29,987 nt of DNA from a virus, in the IMG/VR virus record IMGVR_UViG_3300042691_002918, positions 1-29,987 of that record. One strand, written 5' to 3'. Positions 1 to 6,071 of the stretch are shown piece after piece; positions within the stretch are counted from its first letter, which is position 1; every line of letters begins with the position of its first letter. A model generated the notes under the pieces. It had not been told where the DNA came from. It was given only the letters and a program-made list of their open reading frames with translations, and did no database searches. The position numbers were made by a program, and so were the translations under genes.

Positions 1-36
1 CATTATTTGAACAGCTACCTAATGACAAAGCTGGAG
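1..36. repeat. Terminal direct repeat, left copy (circular closure)
   Basis: These 36 bases are identical to 29952-29987. An open reading frame continues without interruption through the joint, so the repeat most simply marks a circular or circularly permuted genome of 29,951 unique bases, not a biological terminal repeat. The short length fits an assembly overlap. Confidence 0.93.
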
Positions 37-557
37 AATTAATTAAATTCATCTTTGCTTACGTAAACGATGAGAATCCAGAAACGGAAGATTTAATTAT
101 TAACTTGGCATTTACTCCAATTAAGCAACAGCTTAAACGTGACCTAATTAAGTTTGAAGAAACGAAGGAAAAAAGAAGCGAAGCAGGTAAGGCAGGTGCT
201 AACAAACGATGGCAAAATATAGCAAACGATAGCAAACGCATTTCTGATATAGCAAAAATAGCTGTTAATGTAAATGATAATGTAAATGTAAAAGAGAAAG
301 TAATAGATATTAATATACGCAAACAGGAGTTTGCTAATTCCCTAATTCCTTTTGTTGATGTTTATGGTAAGGATATGATTAGAGAGTTTTATGATTATTG
401 GAGTGAAACGACCTTAAACAACAAAAAAATGAAGTATGAATTAGAAAGAACATGGAGTGTAGAAAGAAGGTTAAAAACATGGTCTAAAAATTCTGCTAAA
501 TTTGGAGGTGCATTACCTAAACAAGAACAAGAAAAATTTAAAGCACCATGGCAATAG
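1..557 (+). CDS. DUF6291-type phage replication protein, 3' part (starts at 29906 across the circle)
   Basis: This is the downstream part of a 200-residue protein whose start is ATG 29906. Joining 29906-29951 to 1-557 gives one frame with no break. The N-terminal half (KKGFILYADQK, then LPNDKAGELIKFIFAYVNDE and PIKQQLKRDL) matches my memory of the DUF6291 family found in replication regions of Bacteroidetes phages. A basic linker (EKRSEAGKAGANKRWQN) follows, then a C-terminal part (VYGKDMIREFYDYWSE...WSVERRLKTW) resembling the ends of primosomal DnaD/DnaT-type proteins. A role in loading the helicase encoded next (overlap of 10 nt at 548-557) is inferred from position. The TTG at 105 is internal, not a start. 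Confidence 0.85.
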   Translation, partial: LFEQLPNDKAGELIKFIFAYVNDENPETEDLIINLAFTPIKQQLKRDLIKFEETKEKRSEAGKAGANKRWQNIANDSKRISDIAKIAVNVNDNVNVKEKVIDINIRKQEFANSLIPFVDVYGKDMIREFYDYWSETTLNNKKMKYELERTWSVERRLKTWSKNSAKFGGALPKQEQEKFKAPWQ

Positions 558-1543
558 AGGGATATAAAATAACGGAGCCAAGCGACGTTCTTAAACAACT
601 AAAAAAACACAGAGACAACTATCACGATAGAGGTGTTTATTTAGGATTTGAGCAAATAGATAAATATTACTCAATGCAGTTAGGAGGATGCACAGACTGG
701 ACAGGTTTCCCAATGAGCGGAAAAACTCAAGTATTAATGGAGTTGCTTATGAATACTTCTATGTTTTACGGGTGGAAGCATTTAATATATTTTCCGGACG
801 TTGGAAATAACGTTGAAATACTTGCTGACTTTATCCACAAAAAGACGAATAAAAGTTTTGATCCTAAAAAACCTAACACTATTACTGATTCAGATATAGA
901 AAGAGAAATAGAATGGGTAACGGAACATTTTAAAGTATTGACTAAAATAGATGTAAAAGCTAAACTTACTCCAATGCAATTTTGGGACATGGCTGCTGAA
1001 ATAAAATCTAAAGGAGAATTACATACTGCAAGTATTGACAGTTGGAAAGACATGAGTCATCCTTATGATGAATATGGCGGATATGCAACTTATTTAGAAT
1101 TTTGTTTGCCATATAGAAATCATATTGCTGAACAACATAATTTACATTTACATACTATCATACATCCAAAACTAACTGAAAAAGTAAATGGGCAAAGAAC
1201 TCCCCCATCTCCGTATGATTTAAAAGGAGGTTCTGAATGGTTTAATTCTGGAAAGTCTATGATAACGGTACATAGACCTGACGTTATGCATAACATGGCT
1301 GAAATATATTTTAATAAGATTAAGCCACGTAGTGTGGGTTCTATTGGTAAAGCTGAATTACATTTTGATATTAACTCTTTAACGTATTATGATATAGATG
1401 TAGTCTCACCAAATGACCATAAACATTTATATGCTGCACCAAAAGGAGAGATAAAAACAAAAAATGTCTTATCAAATGAAATGCAAGAATTTTACAAGCC
1501 TTTAAATGCAAATGTTAAATTTGACGATCAATTACCTTTTTAA
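548..1543 (+). CDS. DnaB/RecA-type replicative helicase-like ATPase
   Basis: 331 residues. A Walker A motif GFPMSGKT is at residues 53-60, preceded by the GFEQIDKYY segment typical of the DnaB/RecA-like fold. A Walker B-like hydrophobic strand (LHTASIDSW) lies near residue 160, and a conserved block KGGSEWFNSGKSMITVHR follows near residue 230. It probably acts as the phage helicase or an ATPase of the replisome; it lacks the N-terminal domain of full DnaB and is shorter. The last residues are FDDQLPF, resembling the acidic -PF tip of single-strand binding proteins. The start overlaps the DUF6291-type gene by 10 nt, indicating translational coupling. Exact activity (helicase or recombinase) cannot be settled from sequence alone. 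Confidence 0.8.
   Translation: MAIEGYKITEPSDVLKQLKKHRDNYHDRGVYLGFEQIDKYYSMQLGGCTDWTGFPMSGKTQVLMELLMNTSMFYGWKHLIYFPDVGNNVEILADFIHKKTNKSFDPKKPNTITDSDIEREIEWVTEHFKVLTKIDVKAKLTPMQFWDMAAEIKSKGELHTASIDSWKDMSHPYDEYGGYATYLEFCLPYRNHIAEQHNLHLHTIIHPKLTEKVNGQRTPPSPYDLKGGSEWFNSGKSMITVHRPDVMHNMAEIYFNKIKPRSVGSIGKAELHFDINSLTYYDIDVVSPNDHKHLYAAPKGEIKTKNVLSNEMQEFYKPLNANVKFDDQLPF
831..839 (+). promoter_or_regulatory. Perfect DnaA-box match TTATCCACA
   Basis: The 9-mer equals the consensus DnaA box. It lies inside the helicase-like gene, and the phage encodes a DnaA domain IV-like protein (27429-27848). A single 9-mer can occur by chance in 30 kb, and I saw no cluster of boxes, so its role is uncertain. Confidence 0.25.
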
Positions 1544-1552
1544 ACACGAACT

Positions 1553-1816
1553 ATGATTGATTACACATTAGCATTAATAAACATAGACCTAACAATAAAC
1601 AAAATGTTGTTCAGGCTAAAATTAGAAGATTTAAGCGAGAAAAAACGAAAAGGAATACAAACTATCATTGATGACCTTAAAGTATCGTCAGAACTCGTTA
1701 AAATGCAAAACAAAGCTATTGAGGAGCAGATTCAGATAAACTCGAAATTATATTTAGAGAATCTAAAGCTAAAGAGAATGGTAGAAGAACTAACAAAAAC
1801 AGGACTTGAATTATAA
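1553..1816 (+). CDS. Small coiled-coil protein of unknown function
   Basis: 87 residues, start ATG 9 nt after the helicase stop, preceded by AACACGAA. It is almost entirely helical, with leucines at heptad-like spacing (for example LYLENLKLKRMVEEL at the C-terminal end), which suggests a coiled coil. No motif I recognise. Position at the end of the replication block suggests a partner of the replication proteins, but this is only context. Confidence 0.65.
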   Translation: MIDYTLALINIDLTINKMLFRLKLEDLSEKKRKGIQTIIDDLKVSSELVKMQNKAIEEQIQINSKLYLENLKLKRMVEELTKTGLEL

Positions 1817-1818
1817 CG

Positions 1819-1837
1819 TTATGTGTTATACGATGCC
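1819..1837. repeat. Left arm of 19-bp inverted repeat bounding a two-gene module
   Basis: TTATGTGTTATACGATGCC is the reverse complement of 2239-2257 at 17 of 19 positions, including a perfect 12-bp core (1823-1834 against 2242-2253). The arms enclose a promoter and two small genes. The G|TT at 1818-1819 also resembles a recombination core of an integron cassette boundary. Confidence 0.8.
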
Positions 1838-1867
1838 TTTTATTTTTTTAATTATTTTTTGAAAAAG

Positions 1868-1898
1868 TTTGTATATTCAAAAATGAGTTATATATTTG
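1868..1898 (+). promoter_or_regulatory. Bacteroidetes-type promoter
   Basis: TTTG at 1868-1871, a 19-nt spacer and TATATTTG at 1891-1898 match the Bacteroidetes -33/-7 consensus (TTTG ... TAnnTTTG). Transcription would start near 1904 and the next ATG is 1925. It lies inside the inverted-repeat-bounded module, giving the module its own expression. Confidence 0.75.
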
Positions 1899-1924
1899 TA
1901 AACGAAATCAAAAAATTAATAAAA

Positions 1925-2083
1925 ATGAAAAAAGTATTTATGAGTGTATCTTTTGGAAAATTTAAAAGAACACGTTTTACAGAAATTGCAGAAGCGATAG
2001 CTTTTGTGCGAGAAAATAAATTGTCAAACACTAGACTGAAACTTAATAAAGTTAGTTCAGTTGAAGAATGGGATAACTTTTAA
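1925..2083 (+). CDS. Small basic protein of unknown function, first gene of the IR-bounded module
   Basis: 52 residues from ATG 1925 (MKKVFMSVSFGKFKRTRF...). The frame is open back to 1823, but the promoter at 1868-1898 lies within that extension, so 1925 is the credible start. It has a beta-like N-terminus and a helix TEIAEAIAFVRENK, and ends VSSVEEWDNF. No known family recognised. The next gene starts 3 nt after the stop. Confidence 0.6.
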   Translation: MKKVFMSVSFGKFKRTRFTEIAEAIAFVRENKLSNTRLKLNKVSSVEEWDNF

Positions 2084-2085
2084 GT

Positions 2086-2250
2086 ATGAAAGCAAAAAAA
2101 CAAGGAGGAAAACGAAAAAACGCTGGCAGAAAATCTGCTTTTAATGAGCCGACAAAAACTGTCAGCTTTCGTTGTCCATTGTCAAAAATAGAAGAATTAA
2201 AGTTATATGTTACCGCTAAACTTTCGGAGTGGTCACAAGGTATCGTATAA
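2086..2250 (+). CDS. Small basic DNA-binding-like protein (ribbon-helix-helix-like)
   Basis: 54 residues. The Lys/Arg/Gly-rich start (KKQGGKRKNAGRKSAF) followed by PTKTVSFRCPLSKIEELKLYVTAKL fits a short beta strand plus helices, as in ribbon-helix-helix proteins of phages and plasmids. A regulatory or DNA-binding role is inferred. The last codons (GIV, stop) are encoded by the right inverted-repeat arm, so the C-terminus may have been set by the recombination that created the module. Confidence 0.7.
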   Translation: MKAKKQGGKRKNAGRKSAFNEPTKTVSFRCPLSKIEELKLYVTAKLSEWSQGIV

Positions 2251-2257
2251 CACAAAA
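2239..2257. repeat. Right arm of 19-bp inverted repeat
   Basis: Partner of 1819-1837, with 17 of 19 positions complementary. It overlaps the last codons of the 2086-2250 gene and runs directly into the hairpin at 2248-2291. Confidence 0.8.
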
Positions 2258-2291
2258 GCAGGCGCAGTATTATTGCGCTTGCTGACTGTTA
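2248..2291 (+). repeat. attC-like imperfect palindrome
   Basis: Outer TAACA (2248-2252) pairs with TGTTA (2287-2291). Inner AGCAGGCGCA (2257-2266) pairs with TGCGCTTGCT (2274-2283) with one G-T pair, around a 7-nt loop. No T-tract follows, so it is not an intrinsic terminator. The TAAC ... GTTAG ends with an inner palindrome resemble integron attC sites, but the core boxes do not fit RYYYAAC/GTTRRRY perfectly. Confidence 0.5.
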
Positions 2292-2329
2292 GAAAGCCGT
2301 TTTAATGGCGTAAAAATTAAACTTAGATT

Positions 2330-2869
2330 ATGAAAAAGTGCCGTAACTGTCAAGAAAGATTTAATCCTATACGTTCAACTTTGGAAAAATTTTGCCAAAA
2401 AGACGAATGTATCATAGCAATGGTCTGCGAAACAAAAGAGAAACTTTGGAAGCAGAATAAGAAAAAGATGAAAGAGGATATAATGACTGTTCAGGATTAT
2501 ATGAAGATAGCACAGCAAACTTTTAATAAGTACATCCGTCTTCGTGATCAAGGAAAGAATTGTATTTCATGTGGCAAAATCCCAAAGAAAGAGAACGCAG
2601 GACATTTCTATTCCGCAGGAACACACACAGCAGTAAGGTTTGACGAAAGGAATGTGCATCTGCAATGTGAACATTGTAATTCTTTTCTTTCGGGAAATTT
2701 ACTTAATTACCGTGAAAAACTATTAAATAAACTAGGATTTGAGGAATTTGATCGTTTAAGCGTTGACGCTATGAAAACACGAAAATACACACGAGAAGAG
2801 TTAAAAGAAGTTATAGAACTATACAAACAAAAGATAAAAGATGTATCTAATAGCTCTAATAACAGTTGA
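2330..2869 (+). CDS. ninG: NinG-like recombination nuclease
   Basis: 179 residues. The N-terminal zinc-binding start (CRNCQERFNP, then FCQKDEC) is followed by the KKCR..W/K-rich helix and by NCISCGKIPKKENAGHFYSAG and VHLQCEHCNSFLSGN. This is the signature pattern of lambda NinG (Rap), a Holliday-junction/structure-specific nuclease family with HNH-like metal binding. It would act with the ERF annealing protein and YqaJ-like exonuclease in phage recombination. The 3' end overlaps the next small gene by 29 nt. Confidence 0.88.
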   Translation: MKKCRNCQERFNPIRSTLEKFCQKDECIIAMVCETKEKLWKQNKKKMKEDIMTVQDYMKIAQQTFNKYIRLRDQGKNCISCGKIPKKENAGHFYSAGTHTAVRFDERNVHLQCEHCNSFLSGNLLNYREKLLNKLGFEEFDRLSVDAMKTRKYTREELKEVIELYKQKIKDVSNSSNNS

Positions 2870-2990
2870 AGGTATAATAACCAAAGGAAATAAATACAAG
2901 TGCATAGGCGAAACTGAAAACTACTACGTAATAAAAAACGATATTAACAAACACGAGTGCATAAGAAAGCATTTTTTTATAAAAGAATAA
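2841..2990 (+). CDS. Small conserved-type phage protein
   Basis: 49 residues starting inside the ninG-like 3' end. The body GNKYKCIGETENYYVIKND followed by IRKHFF looks like a compact beta barrel, like the short SH3-like proteins common in Bacteroidetes phages. Function unknown. Confidence 0.6.
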   Translation: MYLIALITVEGIITKGNKYKCIGETENYYVIKNDINKHECIRKHFFIKE

Positions 2991-2993
2991 TTT

Positions 2994-3001
2994 TATATTT
3001 G
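2994..3001 (+). promoter_or_regulatory. Promoter -7 element (TATATTTG)
   Basis: TATATTTG fits TAnnTTTG and sits 16 nt before the ATG at 3018. The -33 position shows only a T-run (2972-2978) and not TTTG, so the promoter is incomplete by consensus. Confidence 0.5.
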
Positions 3002-3017
3002 ACAAAAAAATAACACT

Positions 3018-3326
3018 ATGAAAGATTACGACAGCTTTAGAATTTACGACTTTACTGGATTCGAGAAAGAGTTTGAATTTAGCATGAAAGTAGATGGCAA
3101 ATGGCAAGAGTTTAAATGCACGGCTGACTTCCACGTTAAGTACGAAGCACCTGAGGATAAGTTAGAAATGATCTTAGATAAGGCAGATGTTCTTATGTAC
3201 GATAAGACTAAAGAAGATTACGTAAGCTACAGCCTAACGAAAGACGAAATAGAAACTTTACAAAGTTGGATGCAAGATGCTACCCACTGGGATGAGTACT
3301 ATGAGTATATGAACTATCATAAATAA
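3018..3326 (+). CDS. Hypothetical protein
   Basis: 102 residues, acidic and rich in aromatic residues (FRIYDFTGFEKEFEFSM...). It has no recognised motif, signal peptide or membrane segment. It is the first gene after the -7 element at 2994 and is followed 3 nt later by a small membrane protein. Confidence 0.6.
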   Translation: MKDYDSFRIYDFTGFEKEFEFSMKVDGKWQEFKCTADFHVKYEAPEDKLEMILDKADVLMYDKTKEDYVSYSLTKDEIETLQSWMQDATHWDEYYEYMNYHK

Positions 3327-3329
3327 GAT

Positions 3330-3500
3330 ATGATTCTTTGTTTATTTATAATCATGTACTTTAGCTTAGTGTTTTCATATCTTGCATATAAGACAGAAAA
3401 GATTAACTTTGCGTACACTTTGCTTATTATAGCAGGTTTAAATTTGATTGGTTTAACTTTATTGCTAATAGATGGAGGTAAATATAACGTATTCGAGTGA
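3330..3500 (+). CDS. Small two-helix membrane protein
   Basis: 56 residues with two hydrophobic segments: ILCLFIIMYFSLVFSYLAY (residues 2-20) and an alanine/leucine-rich one (about 27-47, FAYTLLIIAGLNLIGLTLLL). A short charged turn (KTEKIN) separates them. Two-helix topology is seen in holins, but the lysis block is elsewhere (24404-25301), so the function stays open. It overlaps the next gene by 29 nt. Confidence 0.55.
   Translation: MILCLFIIMYFSLVFSYLAYKTEKINFAYTLLIIAGLNLIGLTLLLIDGGKYNVFE
3382..3411 (+). promoter_or_regulatory. Candidate promoter inside the small membrane-protein gene
   Basis: TTG (3382-3384), a 19-nt spacer and TAACTTTG (3404-3411) fit the Bacteroidetes consensus. It would feed 3472 onward, including the sigma factor. 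It lies within coding sequence, so it could be fortuitous. Confidence 0.4.
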
Positions 3501-3693
3501 TGATATGCACGAAGCAATTAATGCTTTGAAGGTTACCTCGTGGATTTCAGCCATGTTTGAATTAGATCAGTATCTACGATCTGAAACAAAATATAACGAT
3601 AATAGAGAAGAAAAAGAGATAGACGTTATATATGAGGTTCGTGAGAAGTTACGTGATTTAATGCATGAGTATAATATTAGCTTCGATGAATAA
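3472..3693 (+). CDS. Hypothetical protein, predicted helical
   Basis: 73 residues (MEVNITYSSDDMHEAINAL...). Acidic and helical; no recognised domain. Its start overlaps the membrane-protein gene and its last 8 nt overlap the next gene, so it is part of the dense small-gene operon leading to the sigma factor. Confidence 0.6.
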   Translation: MEVNITYSSDDMHEAINALKVTSWISAMFELDQYLRSETKYNDNREEKEIDVIYEVREKLRDLMHEYNISFDE

Positions 3694-3826
3694 GAAACAA
3701 TACCTAAACTACCTACATAAGTACAGGGCGCATCGAAGGTCAAAAGACTGGGTGCGCTCTTGGCTTTTTACGGCTGATCACACTTGTCCTTATTTTCAGT
3801 TTATAAGACTAAACCCTGAAGAATGA
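3686..3826 (+). CDS. Small basic protein
   Basis: 46 residues, rich in Arg, Lys, His and aromatics (KKQYLNYLHKYRAHRRSKDW...). It overlaps both neighbours by a few bases (ATG at 3686 before the 3691-3693 stop; stop 3824-3826 overlaps ATG 3823), which supports translation as part of the operon. Function unknown. Confidence 0.5.
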   Translation: MNKKQYLNYLHKYRAHRRSKDWVRSWLFTADHTCPYFQFIRLNPEE

Positions 3827-3897
3827 AGAGACTTTATAAGGTTATAGGCTTAATTTGGATATATGTTATTAACCGAGTGTATAGGAATGTCGACTGA
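3823..3897 (+). CDS. Possible 24-residue membrane-associated peptide
   Basis: Short frame coupled by ATGA overlap with the gene before and by an 11-nt overlap with the preferred sigma-factor start. It contains KVIGLIWIYVINRVY, a single hydrophobic stretch. Supported only by position and overlap pattern; it may be a leader controlling sigma-factor translation rather than a functional peptide. Confidence 0.3.
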   Translation: MKRLYKVIGLIWIYVINRVYRNVD

Positions 3898-4423
3898 CTG
3901 GCTAAATAAAGTGGCCAAACATCACAAGTACTTTGTAAATGTGGTTGAAGGATTCGGTGAAAAGTTCTATGCTGAAGATATAGTTCAAGAAATGTATCTA
4001 CGACTTCATAGGTACACTACATGGGATAAGATAGTAAAAGACGGAGAGGTAAATAAAGGCTTTGTATGGTTTGTTCTAAGAAATATTTATGTAGATTTCT
4101 GTAAGCAAAAGAGCAAAATAAATAAATGTGATTTAAACGAAGCTATTTATGTTTTCGATGACAACCAAGAAAAAAACGAAGCGTTAGCAAAGAACACTAT
4201 AGACAATAAAGTAGAGCAAGAAATAAACAGATGGCATTGGTACGATAAGATGCTATTTGAATTATACCGAGATTCAGGAATGTCTATGCGTGAACTAGAA
4301 GCAGAAACTAAGATTAGTCTGACGTCTATATTTCACACTATAAAGCATTGTAAGCAGCGTTTAAAAGAATCAATAGGCGAAGACTACCAAGACTACATGA
4401 ATGGCGATTATGAGTTATTATAA
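3887..4423 (+). CDS. Phage RNA polymerase sigma factor (sigma-70/ECF-like)
   Basis: 178 residues from ATG 3887 (MSTDWLNKV...); the frame extends to 3863, but the shorter start fits relatives I recall. Region 2 is seen as AEDIVQEMYLRL with FVWFVLRNIYVDFCKQK, the DNA-melting and core-binding helices. A linker with acidic residues follows, then a region 4 helix-turn-helix: ELYRDSGMSMRELEAETKIS followed by the recognition helix LTSIFHTIKHCKQRL. Such proteins redirect host RNA polymerase. Placed directly before packaging and structural genes, where I find no clear host-type promoter, it is the best candidate for a late-gene switch; this is inference. Confidence 0.85.
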   Translation: MSTDWLNKVAKHHKYFVNVVEGFGEKFYAEDIVQEMYLRLHRYTTWDKIVKDGEVNKGFVWFVLRNIYVDFCKQKSKINKCDLNEAIYVFDDNQEKNEALAKNTIDNKVEQEINRWHWYDKMLFELYRDSGMSMRELEAETKISLTSIFHTIKHCKQRLKESIGEDYQDYMNGDYELL

Positions 4424-4592
4424 CATGGATAACGAATACTACAGCAAACAAGAAGCTAGAGAACTAATAGCTTATTTACGCAGGGAGATAGAGAATATAC
4501 TTCGTGAGCATAATGAGTTATTAGATAAACACGAAGCCTTACAAGAAGAATTTAACCAGTTAAAAGAAAGATATATTAACTTAGCACGATGA
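4401..4592 (+). CDS. Small coiled-coil protein
   Basis: Up to 63 residues; starts at 4401, 4410 and 4425 (one base after the sigma stop) are all possible. The sequence from SKQEARELIAYLRREIENIL to the end is one long amphipathic helix with heptad leucines. Function unknown; it could be a partner of the sigma factor. Its stop overlaps the next ATG. Confidence 0.55.
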   Translation: MAIMSYYNMDNEYYSKQEARELIAYLRREIENILREHNELLDKHEALQEEFNQLKERYINLAR

Positions 4593-4771
4593 AGACAATA
4601 AGAGCGTATTTAGAAAACCAAAAGGAGTTAGCCTACGTTGGGTATGCAAACAGCCTACAGAAAGAAAGTGTAAATTTATTAGATAGTAAGCATTTTTTAG
4701 AAAGAATAGTACATTTAGAATTATTGATAAAAGAATTGAACAATGGAAAAGAAAAGAGGGAGAAAGCGTAA
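4589..4771 (+). CDS. Small helical hypothetical protein
   Basis: 60 residues (MKTIRAYLENQKELAYVGY...). Helical and charged at both ends; no known motif. It is coupled by ATGA to the previous gene and overlaps the following gene by 29 nt. Confidence 0.55.
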   Translation: MKTIRAYLENQKELAYVGYANSLQKESVNLLDSKHFLERIVHLELLIKELNNGKEKREKA

Positions 4772-5198
4772 GATAGTAACGGAGGTTACGGAAATAGTAA
4801 AAGACGAAGCCAAGGAGTTAGTACAAGACGTAAAGAAAGAAGTTTCTGAAGGTCTAGGCGATACGTTAGAGAAAGTGTTTAAAGCTACAGGAATAGATAA
4901 AGTTGCTAAATGGGTATTAGGAGAGGACTGCGGATGTGATAAACGCAAGGAGAAGCTAAATCAAATGTTCCCTTACAGAAAGATTAACTGCCTAACGGAA
5001 GACGAACACGGAATCCTTGAAACATTCTTTAATAAAAAAACGGCAGAGATAGCACCAAGCGATCAACACGCCTTACTTCAAGTTTACAATAGGGTGCTTA
5101 ATGTAAAACAACAGCCAACCTCATGTGGTTCATGTTGGAGAGATATAGTAATGCAGTTAAGAAAAATATATAACGAGTACGACGATGCCAATTCCTAA
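4743..5198 (+). CDS. Cysteine-containing conserved-type phage protein
   Basis: 151 residues. A basic start (KKRGRKRKIV) is followed by a helical region, then GIDKVAKWVLGEDCGCDKRKEKLN, and CGSCWRDIV near the C-terminus. The two Cys pairs (CGC and CGSC) could bind metal. Similar proteins with the CGCDxRKEKLN block occur near terminase genes of Bacteroidetes and crAss-like phages as I recall, but without an assigned role. Its position before the terminase fits a packaging or head-related accessory. Confidence 0.65.
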   Translation: MEKKRGRKRKIVTEVTEIVKDEAKELVQDVKKEVSEGLGDTLEKVFKATGIDKVAKWVLGEDCGCDKRKEKLNQMFPYRKINCLTEDEHGILETFFNKKTAEIAPSDQHALLQVYNRVLNVKQQPTSCGSCWRDIVMQLRKIYNEYDDANS

Positions 5199-5361
5199 GC
5201 CAAGCGGATCAGAAACGGAGAAAGAATTTATTAGACGCTGCATGGCTGATGATAAAATGGTTTCTGAATATGAAGATATAGATCAACGTTTTGCGGTGTG
5301 TAGAAGTTCTTATGAGCAGTTGCAAGGTGAAAAACACGAACAGGGAAAGGATAACAAGTGA
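5185..5361 (+). CDS. Small conserved-type phage protein with PIPKPSGSE start
   Basis: 58 residues (MPIPKPSGSETEKEFIRRCM...), with a second half containing FAVCRSSYEQL. This pattern (PKPxxxExxxxFIxRCM ... RxAVCxSxW/Y) is common in short phage proteins near terminase and protease genes. Role unknown. It starts within the previous gene's last codons and overlaps the next frame. Confidence 0.65.
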   Translation: MPIPKPSGSETEKEFIRRCMADDKMVSEYEDIDQRFAVCRSSYEQLQGEKHEQGKDNK

Positions 5362-5539
5362 CTACTATATAGTATTCATTAATCCTGAACTACACAAGAA
5401 AGCATGGAACGCTTTAAAGCTATTGCTTCATATAGCAGAAGCTCACTATGTACTTTACCATGATTACGAAATAAGCCTTATGGAGCTTCACCCGGTAGAC
5501 GAAGACGAATTCTACGACTATAATTACAATCCTAACTAA
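5312..5539 (+). CDS. Hypothetical acidic protein
   Basis: 75 residues from ATG 5312; a TTG at 5291 would add 7 residues but overlaps more. The body (YYIVFINPELHKKAWNALKL...) has one amphipathic helix and ends in a run of Asp, Glu, Tyr and Asn. No family recognised. Followed by AACACGAA and the small terminase gene. Confidence 0.55.
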   Translation: MSSCKVKNTNRERITSDYYIVFINPELHKKAWNALKLLLHIAEAHYVLYHDYEISLMELHPVDEDEFYDYNYNPN

Positions 5540-5551
5540 ACACGAATAACA

Positions 5552-5989
5552 ATGGGAAGACCTAATAAGATACACAGCCCAGAGCATCTATGGGAGTTAT
5601 TCCAAGCGTATAAGAAAAACACGAAAGAAAATCCTTTTATTGTAAAAGACTACGTAGGCAAAGACGCCGAAATGGTATATAGAGAGAAAGAAAGACCTCT
5701 AACAATAGAAGGCTTCGAAAACTATTGTGCAGATGAAGGTATAATTCAAGACTTGTCTAATTACTTTGCAAATTCGAGGGGAAGATATAAACGCTTTTCA
5801 ACCATCTGCTCACGTATACGTAGAGAAGTGCGTACTGATCAAATAGAAGGAGGCATGGCAGGTATGTATAATCCATCTATCACGCAGCGTCTAAATAACC
5901 TTGTAGAGAAGACACAGACTACAATAGTAGAACAGCCGTTGTTTAACCTGGAATCAGAGGAAGACGAAGAAACCGAAGATACAGAATAG
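5552..5989 (+). CDS. terS: Terminase small subunit (DNA packaging)
   Basis: 145 residues. The N-terminal MGRPNKIHSPEHLWELFQAY, central RPLTIEGFENYCADEGII and the block FSTICSRIRREVRTDQIEGG plus MYNPSITQRLNNLVEKT match the small terminase family of Bacteroidetes phages. This subunit recognises packaging-site DNA and regulates the large subunit. The C-terminus is strongly acidic (ESEEDEETEDTE), fitting contact with the large subunit. The large terminase frame begins 81 nt later. Confidence 0.88.
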   Translation: MGRPNKIHSPEHLWELFQAYKKNTKENPFIVKDYVGKDAEMVYREKERPLTIEGFENYCADEGIIQDLSNYFANSRGRYKRFSTICSRIRREVRTDQIEGGMAGMYNPSITQRLNNLVEKTQTTIVEQPLFNLESEEDEETEDTE

Positions 5990-6071
5990 GAATCCAATAA
6001 TTAAATTCAGTGTTTATGGGATACTACCCCCGTAATTTTTAAGACTAAAACAACCATAGGAATACAATAAT
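5986..6071. repeat. Imperfect 16-bp direct repeats bounding a 54-bp spacer
   Basis: ATAGGAATCCAATAAT (5986-6001) recurs as ATAGGAATACAATAAT (6056-6071), 15 of 16 bases alike. The first copy covers the small-terminase stop, the second the large-terminase start. The spacer contains no credible gene. The arrangement looks like a duplication of the stop-start junction around inserted DNA. Confidence 0.6.

Noticed and set aside
105-107. TTG at 105 as start of the first gene
   Set aside because: The frame continues upstream over the circular joint to an ATG at 29906 in conserved sequence.
2257-2283. Hairpin after the 2086-2250 gene as an intrinsic terminator
   Set aside because: No T-tract follows the stem; the attC-like reading fits better.
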